This document shows, piece after piece, positions 13,774-20,993 of a stretch of DNA of 22,446 nucleotides. The notes under the pieces were generated by a model that saw nothing but the letters and a program-made list of their open reading frames with translations, did no database searches and had not been told where the DNA came from. The stretch covers positions 1-22,446 of the forward strand of contig CAZLQJ010000026.1 of assembly GCA_964561705.1 (NCBI GenBank), given 5' to 3'. The position numbers were made by a program, and so were the translations under genes. This DNA comes from HGM12587 sp964561705. GTDB taxonomy: Bacteria; Bacillota; Clostridia; Lachnospirales; Lachnospiraceae. The first letter of the stretch is position 1. Each line of letters starts with the position of its first letter.

Positions 13774-14703
13774 ATGAGTGGGAAATTTATGAAAGTCAGA
13801 AGGATAGCAGTATCTACACTAACTGTATTGATGATAGCCAGTCAGCTGACAGGCTGTGCAGGTGTTACAAAGCAGGAAGCAGCTGACATGATGGGAAGGA
13901 ACGACACCATAGAGATAGAAATAGCAGAGCCAAGCAATAACAACAGTGAGGCACAGTTATATTCAGCCAAATGGGTAGAGTTAGGCAGTTTAGATACCTA
14001 TCCGGAGTTTCGGGAAAAAGTAGATGCATGGTTTGGCATAGAGCAGACAGAGACAGGGAAGACAGGCTGTATCTATGAAGATATGAACGGAGAGACAACA
14101 AACAACAGCGTGTTCAAGTATGCAGTGGCAAACAGGACATTTGAGTATATGCTGTATGAAGATGCAGTGAGCATGAGGAAACTCGTAGAGCTTGGAAAAG
14201 AACTATATGTAGACGTAGAAACAGATACAGAAGCACTGGGAGCATTTATAGATGCATATTTTGGTTTATTTAACAATGGAGAGAAAGAGTTTCATGGAAA
14301 TCAGGTATTAACAAGGGGAGAATTTTTAGCAGGCTTATATAAAACAGCGAACCCAGTAAAAGAGTTAGAAGCAGACCCAGATTTCAATTACGACAGTAAC
14401 AGTGCATTTGTAAAAGAGATGCTAGCATACAGCTACATAGATGAAATGGACGAAGCAACATACAATGGAACCATAACAAGAGCAGAAGCAGTATATGCAG
14501 TCATGTCCATGTTATACAGTGAAAAATTAGATAATATACCAGATGGTTTAGTCAGTGAGGACTTTGAAGATGTAGTAAAGGGAGAGTCAAGTGAAAACCA
14601 TGCAGAAGCATTAAGCAAAGCATTACAAAATCCAGATGGAGGCGTACCATTAGAATTATACAAAGCATTAGTAGCTCATCAAGTGAAGGATATACAAGCA
14701 TAG
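13774..14703 (+). CDS. Lipoprotein with weak S-layer-homology-like repeats, likely frameshifted at its end
   Basis: From the ATG at 13774 (GGAGG at 13760-13764) the product is 309 residues. The signal sequence has a basic start (KFMKVRR), a hydrophobic core and a lipobox LTGC with Cys28 as the lipidated residue, so it should be anchored outside the membrane. The mature part is acidic. Two stretches resemble the end of SLH repeats: LTRGEFLAGLYKT and ITRAEAVYAVMSMLY, each preceded by an aromatic, acidic segment. This is a weak resemblance. The frame ends in KDIQA, but a different frame just there continues with a more protein-like tail to 14774, suggesting a late indel. The protein is not recognised as a named family; a cell-surface role is inferred only from the signal. 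Confidence 0.65.
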   Translation: MSGKFMKVRRIAVSTLTVLMIASQLTGCAGVTKQEAADMMGRNDTIEIEIAEPSNNNSEAQLYSAKWVELGSLDTYPEFREKVDAWFGIEQTETGKTGCIYEDMNGETTNNSVFKYAVANRTFEYMLYEDAVSMRKLVELGKELYVDVETDTEALGAFIDAYFGLFNNGEKEFHGNQVLTRGEFLAGLYKTANPVKELEADPDFNYDSNSAFVKEMLAYSYIDEMDEATYNGTITRAEAVYAVMSMLYSEKLDNIPDGLVSEDFEDVVKGESSENHAEALSKALQNPDGGVPLELYKALVAHQVKDIQA

Positions 14704-14774
14704 ATGATATACCAAATGGACTTCCAGCACCTGAGTGGAATCTTGATGATGTACCAGCTGGACGTATGGAATAG
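14667..14774 (+). pseudogene. Out-of-frame continuation of the lipoprotein gene
   Basis: In the frame containing positions 14700-14702, translation after the lipoprotein's stop region reads YTSIDDIPNGLPAPEWNL then DDVPAGRME and a TAG at 14772-14774. This tail has normal composition, whereas the same frame further upstream does not look coding. A one- or two-base indel at about 14660-14700 would join it to the lipoprotein. It could still be chance; no homologue is recalled. Confidence 0.4.
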
Positions 14775-14829
14775 AGAACAAGCATTGTATCCAATGTAAG
14801 CAACACAATAAGATTAATACAAAACAAAT

Positions 14830-14857
14830 GGAAGGAGACCCATGAGGGTCTCCTTCC
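14830..14857 (+). other. Perfect 12-bp hairpin
   Basis: GGAAGGAGACCC (14830-14841) and GGGTCTCCTTCC (14846-14857) pair perfectly around an ATGA loop. It is very stable but has no T run after it (TGCATATAAG follows). It separates the lipoprotein region from the signal-peptide ORF. It may be a transcript-end or processing structure, or a residue of a mobile element. Confidence 0.6.
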
Positions 14858-14906
14858 TGCATATAAGAAGCAAAATAAAAGCAATAAAAAATAGGAGGAC
14901 AGAGCA

Positions 14907-15032
14907 ATGGAAAGAAACAACTTAAAAAGTAAGCTAAGATACCTATGTATGATGCTGTTAGCAATGCTAGTAACACTGTCCATACAAAGCAAAATAGTTT
15001 ATGCAGAAACAAATGTCGTAGAGGATAGATAG
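14907..15032 (+). CDS. Isolated signal-peptide ORF, truncated secreted protein
   Basis: A 41-codon ORF with AGGAGG at 14893-14898, 8 nt before the ATG. The product has a basic start (MERNNLKSKLRY), a hydrophobic core rich in Leu and Met, and a likely signal peptidase I site at VYA-ET (after residue 33). Only eight residues follow before TAG. This is what remains when a secreted protein loses all of its mature part. A separate open frame (about 15031-15168) after the stop is basic and not recognisable. The remainder of 14775-15169 shows only the 14830 hairpin. Confidence 0.5.
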   Translation: MERNNLKSKLRYLCMMLLAMLVTLSIQSKIVYAETNVVEDR

Positions 15033-15169
15033 GTGCTGTAAGGTTTAGTAGCAGAGCAACTAGATTCAAGTGTATATTCCGTTACAAATGGAATAAATAT
15101 TCATCAAATTCTCTGATAATAGCATTAGACACACTTTTCAGAAAAGGGAGAAAATATAAAGTGTAAAAT

Positions 15170-15220
15170 AAAACAGCTGTTTCAAAAATGTTGTAAAACA
15201 TCATTAGAACAGCTGCTTTT
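15170..15220. terminator. Bidirectional terminator at the right edge of the island
   Basis: AAAACAGCTGTT (15170-15181) pairs with AACAGCTGcTTTT (15208-15220) with one bulged base. The long loop holds a second stem, ATGTT (15188-15192) with AACAT (15197-15201). T-rich ends are present on both strands, so it can end the - strand aroF-type gene (stop at 15231) as well as + strand transcripts. Confidence 0.75.
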
Positions 15221-15230
15221 GTGACTGAAT

Positions 15231-16259
15231 TTAACAATTTTCTGCAATTTCGTATAAAAGTTTTTCGGAATCATCCCATCCGAGACAAGGGTCTGTGATG
15301 GATTTTCCGTAGCATTTATCGTGAATGGTCTGGTTGCCTTCTTCGATATAGCTTTCGATCATAAATCCTTTTACAAGTTTATGAATATCTTTGTTGTAAC
15401 GGCGGCTGTGCAGAACTTCTTTCACAATACGAATTTGTTCTTTGTATTGTTTGGCTGAATTAGAATGATTGGTATCAATGATCGCAGCCGGATTTTTTAA
15501 GTTTCTCTCGTTGTAAAGTGTCAGGAGTGTCTGCAGGTCTTCGTAGTGATAATTTGGCTGGTTCACCCCACGTTTATTTACAGCACCACGCAGAATAACG
15601 TGCGCCAAAGGATTGCCGTCTGTATTGACTTCCCATCCGCGATAAATAAAGGTATGTCCCTTCTGCGCAGCAACCACAGAATTTAACATTACACTCATAT
15701 CGCCGCTGGTAGGATTTTTCATTCCGGCAGGAACGTCAAAACCGCTGACAGTCAGTCGATGTTGCTGGTCTTCTACGGAACGTGCACCGATGGCTACGTA
15801 AGAGAGAATATCTGAAAGATACTGGAAGTTTTCAGGATAAAGCATTTCATCGGCAGGTGTTAATCCGGTTTCTTCCACAGCCCGCATATGCATTTTTCGC
15901 ATAGCGATCAGTCCGGCAAGTAGATCCGGTTTCTTTTCAGGATCCGGCTGATGGACAATTCCTTTGTATCCTTCTCCGGTAGTACGTGGTTTGTTGGTAT
16001 AGATCCTTGGAATGATGATCACTTTGTCTTTGATCTTTTCCTGGATTGGTGCCAGGCGGCTGATATAGTCGCAAACGGCATCCTCATTGTCTGCGGAACA
16101 TGGTCCGATGATCGCAAGAAATTTATCACTTTCTCCGGTGATTACACGACGGATCTCTTCGTCACGTTCTGCTTTTGCTTTTTGGATTTCCTGAGAAACA
16201 GGATATTGCTCCTTGATTTCGGCAGGAGTTGGAAGTTTTTTCACAAATTCAAATCCCAT
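15231..16259 (-). CDS. aroF: 3-deoxy-7-phosphoheptulonate synthase (DAHP synthase, class I alpha)
   Basis: A 342-residue enzyme joining phosphoenolpyruvate and erythrose 4-phosphate to DAHP, the first step of the shikimate pathway to aromatic amino acids. It is of the AroF/G/H type. The metal site is seen as Cys54 (IIGPCSADN), His265 (DTNHSNS), Glu302 (MIESY) and Asp323 (ITDPCLGW). Substrate-binding segments include PRTTGEGYKG (91-100), GARSVEDQQHR (158-168) and the region around IYRGWEVNT (205-213). An extra nine codons are open upstream, but AGAGGA about 7 nt before the ATG at 16259 selects this start. It has its own promoter; no T-box or attenuator is visible in the short leader. Which amino acid inhibits it cannot be told. 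Confidence 0.95.
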   Translation of the reverse strand: MGFEFVKKLPTPAEIKEQYPVSQEIQKAKAERDEEIRRVITGESDKFLAIIGPCSADNEDAVCDYISRLAPIQEKIKDKVIIIPRIYTNKPRTTGEGYKGIVHQPDPEKKPDLLAGLIAMRKMHMRAVEETGLTPADEMLYPENFQYLSDILSYVAIGARSVEDQQHRLTVSGFDVPAGMKNPTSGDMSVMLNSVVAAQKGHTFIYRGWEVNTDGNPLAHVILRGAVNKRGVNQPNYHYEDLQTLLTLYNERNLKNPAAIIDTNHSNSAKQYKEQIRIVKEVLHSRRYNKDIHKLVKGFMIESYIEEGNQTIHDKCYGKSITDPCLGWDDSEKLLYEIAENC

Positions 16260-16295
16260 AGTATTTCCTCTTTTCTTTTGCTTCACATGTCAGAC

Positions 16296-16324
16296 ATTAT
16301 AATATAGTTTCGTTTTGAAATCAA
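16296..16324 (-). promoter_or_regulatory. Promoter of the DAHP synthase gene
   Basis: On the - strand: TTGATT (16324 to 16319), a 17-bp spacer and a consensus TATAAT (16301 to 16296). The leader is only about 30 nt. Confidence 0.75.
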
Positions 16325-16354
16325 TCATTGGGAAAATCAGTTTTTTAAAAAAAT

Positions 16355-17677
16355 TTAGGATTTTCTTTCTGTAAAAGTTCTTCTTAGTGAGAAGCTACCC
16401 CAAAATGTAACGAACAGCTGACTTGCCAAAAGACCAAACAGATATCCGTGGATCCCTAATTTTGGGATTCCAAACACGACAAAGCCAATGCGGATAAACA
16501 AGCTGCAGATGCCAATGAAAAAGGTGATTTCCGTACGTCCCAGCCCATTTAAAACACTGTTTAAGGTTGTATTGAGATACAAAAAAGGACAGATCCATGC
16601 CAAGACGGTAATAAATTTTCCGGCCTGCGTATTCGAAAATATAAATTCTCCGAGAAAATTGCCGAAAATCAGGAAAAATACCAGAAAGAGACCACCGAGA
16701 AGCAGACAAAAGGAAAAGGTTTTTTTCAGAGTGCGTTTCAGGCTGCCTAAATTTCCGCCTGCCTGGGATTCGGATACGACGGGAAGCAGCATAAGAGAAA
16801 TCGATCCGGTCAATGCATTGGGAAACAGGATAAATGGCAAAGCCATGCCGTTTAGAATTCCGTAAACACTTAGGGCGTTGGAAAGATCCATCCCATAGGC
16901 TCTGAGTGCATGGGGGATCAGTACTGATTCCAGACTTGCCAGCAGATTGATGCTGATTCTGCTGAGAGTCAGAGGGGTGGAAAGTCTTAAAATTTCTGCA
17001 AGATACTTTGAAAAGAGCGGGAGAGGGAGTGCCTGCTTTTGTTTTGATTGAAAGGAGATACAGGTAACGGTAAATAAAAATGCACAAATTTCTCCAATGA
17101 CCAATCCGAATACAGCAATTGCAGGAGAAATAGGAAGTTGATTGGTGAGGAAAATTTTGTGAATCAGAAAAACAGCCAGCATTCGAAAACTTTGTTCGAT
17201 CAGCTGGGCAGCAGAGGGAACAGCAGCTTTGTGAATGCCAAAATAGTAGCCGCAGAAACAGGATTGTAATGTGCCGAAGGGAATTGTAAATGCCAGAATC
17301 TTTAAAAGTTCTGTACAGCGGGGATCTTTTAAGAAGGTTCTGGAAATAATTTCAGCATAATTGAACATAATGAAAGAGCAGGCTAACGAAAGCGTCAATG
17401 TGAGAAAAAGTCCGGTTTTTAAAACATTGGAGGATTCGTCAGAATGTCCGGTGGCATATTTTGCGGCGGTCAGTTTGGAAATGGCAGTTTCAATTCCTGA
17501 AGCACACAAGGAGAAGCAGATGGAGTAAATGGGGAAGATCAGCTGATAAATTCCCATTCCTTCTGCACCGATCGTATTGGCTAGGAATATTCTATAGAAA
17601 CAGCCAATAAAACGGCTTAGGATACTGGCGAAAGTAAGAAGTAAGGTGCCGCGTAATAAAGCATTTTTTAGATTCAT
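16355..17677 (-). CDS. SpoVB/MurJ-like MOP-superfamily flippase
   Basis: A 440-residue integral membrane protein with about 12-14 membrane segments throughout its length. It belongs to the oligosaccharide/polysaccharide flippase group (MVF, SpoVB, Wzx). The N-terminal pattern LRGTLLLTFASILSRFIGCFYRIFLA followed by GAEGMGIYQLIFPIY is typical of SpoVB-type proteins of Clostridia. These move lipid-linked precursors, in SpoVB's case for spore cortex peptidoglycan. The open frame extends 19 codons upstream, but MNLKNALLRG at 17677 matches the family start; only a weak GGA ribosome site is seen. It is transcribed away from the Rrf2 gene. Its exact cargo, including a MurJ-like role in vegetative cells, cannot be decided from sequence. 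Confidence 0.88.
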   Translation of the reverse strand: MNLKNALLRGTLLLTFASILSRFIGCFYRIFLANTIGAEGMGIYQLIFPIYSICFSLCASGIETAISKLTAAKYATGHSDESSNVLKTGLFLTLTLSLACSFIMFNYAEIISRTFLKDPRCTELLKILAFTIPFGTLQSCFCGYYFGIHKAAVPSAAQLIEQSFRMLAVFLIHKIFLTNQLPISPAIAVFGLVIGEICAFLFTVTCISFQSKQKQALPLPLFSKYLAEILRLSTPLTLSRISINLLASLESVLIPHALRAYGMDLSNALSVYGILNGMALPFILFPNALTGSISLMLLPVVSESQAGGNLGSLKRTLKKTFSFCLLLGGLFLVFFLIFGNFLGEFIFSNTQAGKFITVLAWICPFLYLNTTLNSVLNGLGRTEITFFIGICSLFIRIGFVVFGIPKLGIHGYLFGLLASQLFVTFWGSFSLRRTFTERKS

Positions 17678-17716
17678 AATTTTTCCGTTTTTTTTAAATA
17701 TATTCCCAAGGAAAAC

Positions 17717-17745
17717 TTGACAGAACGAATACATAGGTTTAATAT
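17717..17745 (+). promoter_or_regulatory. Promoter of the iscR-type operon
   Basis: Consensus TTGACA (17717-17722), a 17-bp spacer and TAATAT (17740-17745). The expected start is near 17752, immediately before the inverted repeat at 17758-17776. Confidence 0.8.
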
Positions 17746-17757
17746 CTAATACAGAAA

Positions 17758-17776
17758 TCCGACAAAAATAGTCGGA
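17758..17776 (+). promoter_or_regulatory. Likely Rrf2/IscR operator
   Basis: TCCGAC (17758-17763) and GTCGGA (17771-17776) form a perfect inverted repeat around 7 AT-rich bases. It lies just downstream of the transcription start and 18 nt before the regulator's ATG. The dyad size suits a dimeric Rrf2 winged-helix protein, so autoregulation by the adjacent gene is the simplest reading. It could also fold as a short RNA hairpin. Confidence 0.65.
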
Positions 17777-17794
17777 ATAAAAAAGAGGGATGCT

Positions 17795-18250
17795 ATGAAG
17801 CTGTCAACAAAAGGACGATATGGACTTCGCGCCATGATTGATCTGGCAATCCACAGTGAAAAAGAGGCAGTTTCCATTGCAAGCATTGCGGCGAGACAGA
17901 AGATTTCGGAAAGCTATCTGGAACAACTGATACCGAAACTTCGAAAAGCCGGAATGATCTTAAGTGTCAGAGGTGCCGGCGGAGGTTATATGCTGGCAAA
18001 GCCTGCAAATGAAATATCTGTGGGCGATATCTTGAGAGCATTGGAAGGCAGTCTGGATCCGGTAGATTGCGCAGGCCTTCCGGGAGCTTCCGGATGTGAA
18101 GAAGCCGGTGGCTGTGTAACAAAATATGTCTGGCAGAAGATTAATGAAAGCATTAATCAGACGGTAGACGGGATGAACCTGGAAGAACTGATCAAAGCAA
18201 GTAAAGGCGAAGGCAAACCGGGACTAAATTCCGGCGTATGCAGGAAATAG
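17795..18250 (+). CDS. iscR: Rrf2-family regulator, IscR-like
   Basis: A 151-residue winged-helix transcription factor. It begins MKLSTKGRYGLRAMIDLA, the Rrf2 signature, followed by the recognition helix region (KISESYLEQLIPKLRKAG, 36-53) and the wing (VRGAGGGYMLAKP, 58-70). Three cysteines, Cys92, Cys101 and Cys107, lie where IscR-type proteins hold a [2Fe-2S] cluster, although spacing differs slightly from E. coli IscR (92, 98, 104). It heads an operon with cysteine desulfurase and the IscU scaffold, which fits an iron-sulfur-sensing repressor of cluster assembly. Start ATG follows AGAGGGA. CymR-like control of cysteine metabolism is a less likely alternative because of the cysteine triad and the neighbours. 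Confidence 0.9.
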   Translation: MKLSTKGRYGLRAMIDLAIHSEKEAVSIASIAARQKISESYLEQLIPKLRKAGMILSVRGAGGGYMLAKPANEISVGDILRALEGSLDPVDCAGLPGASGCEEAGGCVTKYVWQKINESINQTVDGMNLEELIKASKGEGKPGLNSGVCRK

Positions 18251-18261
18251 AGGTGTAAATT

Positions 18262-19443
18262 ATGAAAAAAATGATTTATTTAGACAATGCGGCGACAACA
18301 AAAACAGCGCCGGAAGTCGTGGAAGCGATGCTTCCGTATTTTACAGAATATTATGGAAATGCTTCCAGTGTTTACGGCTTTGCCGGAAACAGCAAAGAGG
18401 CGATGGCAAAAGCCCGCGAAACCATAGCTGATGCACTGGGGGCAAAGGCAAATGAGATTTATTTCACAGCAGGCGGAAGCGAAGCCGATAACTGGGCCTT
18501 AAAAGCAACTGCGGAAGCTTATAAGGCAAAGGGAAATCATATCATTACTACGAAAATCGAACATCATGCAATCCTTCATACCTGTGAATGGCTTGAAAAA
18601 AACGGATTTGAAGTAACCTACCTGAATGTAGATGAAAATGGTGTTGTGAAATTAGATGAATTAAAAAAGGCAATTCGTCCGGAAACAATTTTAATTTCTG
18701 TAATGTTTGCCAATAATGAAATTGGAACCATTGAACCGATCAAGGAAATTGGAGAAATTGCAAAAGAACATGGAATTTTATTCCATACAGATGCAGTACA
18801 GGCTTTTGGACAGGTGCCGATCAATGTAGATGAGCTGCATATCGATATGTTAAGCTCCAGCGGTCACAAATTAAATGGTCCGAAAGGAATTGGTTTCCTG
18901 TACATCCGGAAAGGGGTAAAAATCCGTTCTTTTGTACATGGCGGTGCACAGGAGAGAAAACGTCGTGCTGGTACGGAAAATATTCCGGCGATCGTAGGAT
19001 TTGGAACAGCAGTAGAACGTGCCGTGCGCACGATGGAAGAGCGTACAGCAAAGGAAAAGGAACTCAGAGATTATCTGATCGATAGAGTTTTAAAGGAAGT
19101 TCCGTATACAAGACTGAATGGTCATCGCACTGACAGACTTCCAAATAATGCGAATTTCAGCTTCCAGTTTATTGAAGGGGAGTCCCTTTTGATCATGCTG
19201 GATATGGAAGGCATCTGTGGATCTTCAGGATCTGCATGTACCTCCGGTTCCCTGGATCCGTCCCATGTTCTTCTGGCGATCGGGCTGCCGCATGAAATCG
19301 CTCATGGATCATTAAGACTGACATTGAGTGATGAAACTACAAAAGAAGATATTGATTTTGTGGTAGAGGCGATCAAAAAGATTGTGGAACGTTTAAGAAA
19401 TATGTCTCCATTATATGAAGACTTTGTAAAAAAACAGAAATAA
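18262..19443 (+). CDS. iscS: Cysteine desulfurase
   Basis: A 393-residue pyridoxal-phosphate enzyme that takes sulfur from cysteine as a persulfide and passes it to IscU and to tRNA thiolation enzymes. The N-terminal YLDNAATTKT (6-15) is typical. The cofactor is held by Lys203 in SSSGHKLNGPKG, with His101 (EHHAI) stacking on the ring and Asp177 and Gln180 in HTDAVQ. RRAGTEN (234-240) is present. The catalytic cysteine is Cys326 in SGSACTSGSLDPSHVL, on the mobile loop of group I enzymes (NifS/IscS). It starts 11 nt after iscR with GAGGTG as ribosome site, and iscU follows within 20 nt. Confidence 0.96.
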   Translation: MKKMIYLDNAATTKTAPEVVEAMLPYFTEYYGNASSVYGFAGNSKEAMAKARETIADALGAKANEIYFTAGGSEADNWALKATAEAYKAKGNHIITTKIEHHAILHTCEWLEKNGFEVTYLNVDENGVVKLDELKKAIRPETILISVMFANNEIGTIEPIKEIGEIAKEHGILFHTDAVQAFGQVPINVDELHIDMLSSSGHKLNGPKGIGFLYIRKGVKIRSFVHGGAQERKRRAGTENIPAIVGFGTAVERAVRTMEERTAKEKELRDYLIDRVLKEVPYTRLNGHRTDRLPNNANFSFQFIEGESLLIMLDMEGICGSSGSACTSGSLDPSHVLLAIGLPHEIAHGSLRLTLSDETTKEDIDFVVEAIKKIVERLRNMSPLYEDFVKKQK

Positions 19444-19462
19444 TACGTAAGGAGTAATTGAC

Positions 19463-19866
19463 ATGTATAGTGATAAAGTAATNNNNNNNNNNGTGTAGGA
19501 ACTGTTGGAAATGCAAAATGCGGCGATATCATGAGAATTTATCTTGATATTGACGAAAATCAGGTAATTAAAGATTGTAAATTCAAAACGTTCGGATGCG
19601 GTGCAGCGGTTGCAACATCCAGCATGGCAACAGAACTTGTTATCGGAAAAACAATTTATGAAGCTTTGGAAGTGACAAATAAGGCTGTTATGGATGCACT
19701 GGATGGACTTCCACCAGTAAAGGTACATTGTTCGCTTCTTGCAGAAGAAGCAATTCATGCAGCACTTTGGGATTATGCTGAAAAGAATGGAATTCAGATT
19801 GAGGGACTGGAAAAACCAAAGTCAGACATTCATGAAGGCGAAGAAGAGGAAAGCGAAGAGTATTAA
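19463..19866 (+). CDS. iscU: Iron-sulfur cluster scaffold IscU/NifU-like, interrupted by an assembly gap
   Basis: The ATG at 19463 (TAAGGAG at 19447-19453) begins MYSDKV, the usual IscU start. Ten N's at 19483-19492 follow. Coding resumes as VGTVGNAKCGDIMRIYLDID. The three cluster-binding cysteines survive downstream in NAKCGD, KTFGCGAAVA and KVHCSLLAEEAI, so the protein should be functional. The C-terminus is strongly acidic. With exactly ten N's the frame would break at a TAG, so the gap length is a placeholder. About 17 residues of the conserved HF-NPRNVG region are missing from the assembly. It sits between iscS and mnmA (3-nt spacing to the latter). A programme ignoring the gap would call only 19531-19866. 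Confidence 0.9.
19483..19492. other. Assembly gap (10 N)
   Basis: Ten undetermined bases inside iscU. To restore the frame the true length must leave remainder 2 when divided by 3, which 10 does not. Comparison with the usual IscU N-terminus suggests about 50 missing bases. Confidence 0.95.
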
Positions 19867-19869
19867 TTC

Positions 19870-20970
19870 ATGGCAGGAAAAAAAGTTGTTGTAGGAATGT
19901 CCGGCGGAGTCGATTCTTCCGTGGCGGCATACCTTTTAAAGAAGCAGGGCTATGAGGTCATTGGTGTGACCATGCAGATCTGGCAAGATGAGGAAGAAAC
20001 CGTACAGGAAGAAAACGGTGGTTGCTGCGGATTGTCAGCGGTAGATGATGCAAGACGTGTAGCAGCCCAGCTTGAAATTCCCTACTATGTAATGAACTTT
20101 AAAAAAGAATTTAAAGAAAATGTCATGGATTATTTCGTGGATGAGTATTTAAATGGACGGACGCCCAATCCGTGTATTGCATGCAATCGCTATGTGAAAT
20201 GGGAAAGTCTTTTGAAACGAAGCATGGATATTGGTGCGGATTTTATTGCCACAGGGCATTATGCATCGATCGTACAGCTGCCAAACGGCAGATATGCACT
20301 GAAAAAATCAAAGACAGATGCAAAAGATCAGACCTATGCGTTATATAACTTAACGCAGGAACAATTGTCCAAAACCCTGATGCCTTGCGGAAGTTATGAA
20401 AAAAGTGAGATACGAAAGATTGCGGAAGAAATCGGACTCCGTGTAGCAAACAAACCGGATAGTCAGGAAATCTGTTTTGTGCCGGATGATGATTATGCCG
20501 GATTCATTGAACAAAGTACGGGAGAAAAACTTCCGGAAGGGAATTTTGTTACCAAAGACGGAACGGTGCTGGGAAGGCATAAAGGCATCATTCATTATAC
20601 CGTGGGTCAGAGGAAGGGACTGGATCTTCCGATGGGCAGAAGAGTGTTTGTAACAGAACTTCGTCCGGAAACCAATGAAGTAGTCATTGGGGAAGGGGAA
20701 GATGTATTTGGAACAGTTCTTTATGCAAATCGTTTGAACTGGATGGGAATCGAAGAACCGCAGGAAGCGATCACTGTGGATGCAAAGATCCGCTACAACC
20801 ATAAAGGTGCAAAATGTATCGTGGAAAAGGTCGGAGAGGATCTGGTGAAATGTACATTCCCGGAACCGGTCAGAGCAATCACGCCGGGACAGGCAGTAGT
20901 CTTTTATGATGGAGATATCGTCCTTGGGGGCGGAACAATTTTAAGAGAAGAAAAAGAAGCATCGGTTTAG
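19870..20970 (+). CDS. mnmA: tRNA-specific 2-thiouridylase MnmA
   Basis: A 366-residue enzyme that adds sulfur to U34 of Lys, Glu and Gln tRNAs using ATP and a persulfide. The PP-loop ATP-binding motif SGGVDSS is at 11-17. The first catalytic cysteine lies in NPCIACNRYVKWE (Cys105, aligned to E. coli Cys102; Cys102 here takes the place of E. coli Asp99, as in many bacteria). The second is Cys202 in SQEICFVP. GHYA (129-132) and HYTVGQRKGL (242-251) are also typical. It follows iscU by 3 nt without a strong ribosome site, suggesting coupling. With iscS and iscU next to it, a direct IscS-to-MnmA sulfur relay is likely. Its stop codon lies inside the terminator hairpin. Confidence 0.96.
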   Translation: MAGKKVVVGMSGGVDSSVAAYLLKKQGYEVIGVTMQIWQDEEETVQEENGGCCGLSAVDDARRVAAQLEIPYYVMNFKKEFKENVMDYFVDEYLNGRTPNPCIACNRYVKWESLLKRSMDIGADFIATGHYASIVQLPNGRYALKKSKTDAKDQTYALYNLTQEQLSKTLMPCGSYEKSEIRKIAEEIGLRVANKPDSQEICFVPDDDYAGFIEQSTGEKLPEGNFVTKDGTVLGRHKGIIHYTVGQRKGLDLPMGRRVFVTELRPETNEVVIGEGEDVFGTVLYANRLNWMGIEEPQEAITVDAKIRYNHKGAKCIVEKVGEDLVKCTFPEPVRAITPGQAVVFYDGDIVLGGGTILREEKEASV

Positions 20971-20982
20971 ATGCTTCTTTTT
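20951..20982. terminator. Bidirectional terminator between mnmA and the M42 peptidase gene
   Basis: AAAAAGAAGCATC (20951-20963) pairs perfectly with GATGCTTCTTTTT (20970-20982) around a GGTTTA loop. It ends the mnmA operon and, on the - strand, the convergent peptidase gene whose stop is at 20994. Confidence 0.92.
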
Positions 20983-20993
20983 GTGTAATCAGA

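Noticed and set aside
14552..14992. Long - strand ORF opposite the lipoprotein end and hairpin
   Set aside because: It is antisense to a better-supported gene and spans a hairpin; its Leu/Cys/Phe-rich translation has no recognisable motif and no ribosome site.
12470..15230. CRISPR array, tRNA gene or attachment-site duplication in the island
   Set aside because: No regularly spaced repeats, cloverleaf pattern or matching direct repeats at the borders were seen by eye.
16330..16377. GAAAATC/GATTTTC inverted repeat after the flippase gene as a terminator
   Set aside because: The stem is AT-rich with a long A/T loop and no clear T run in the direction of the gene, so the call is too weak.
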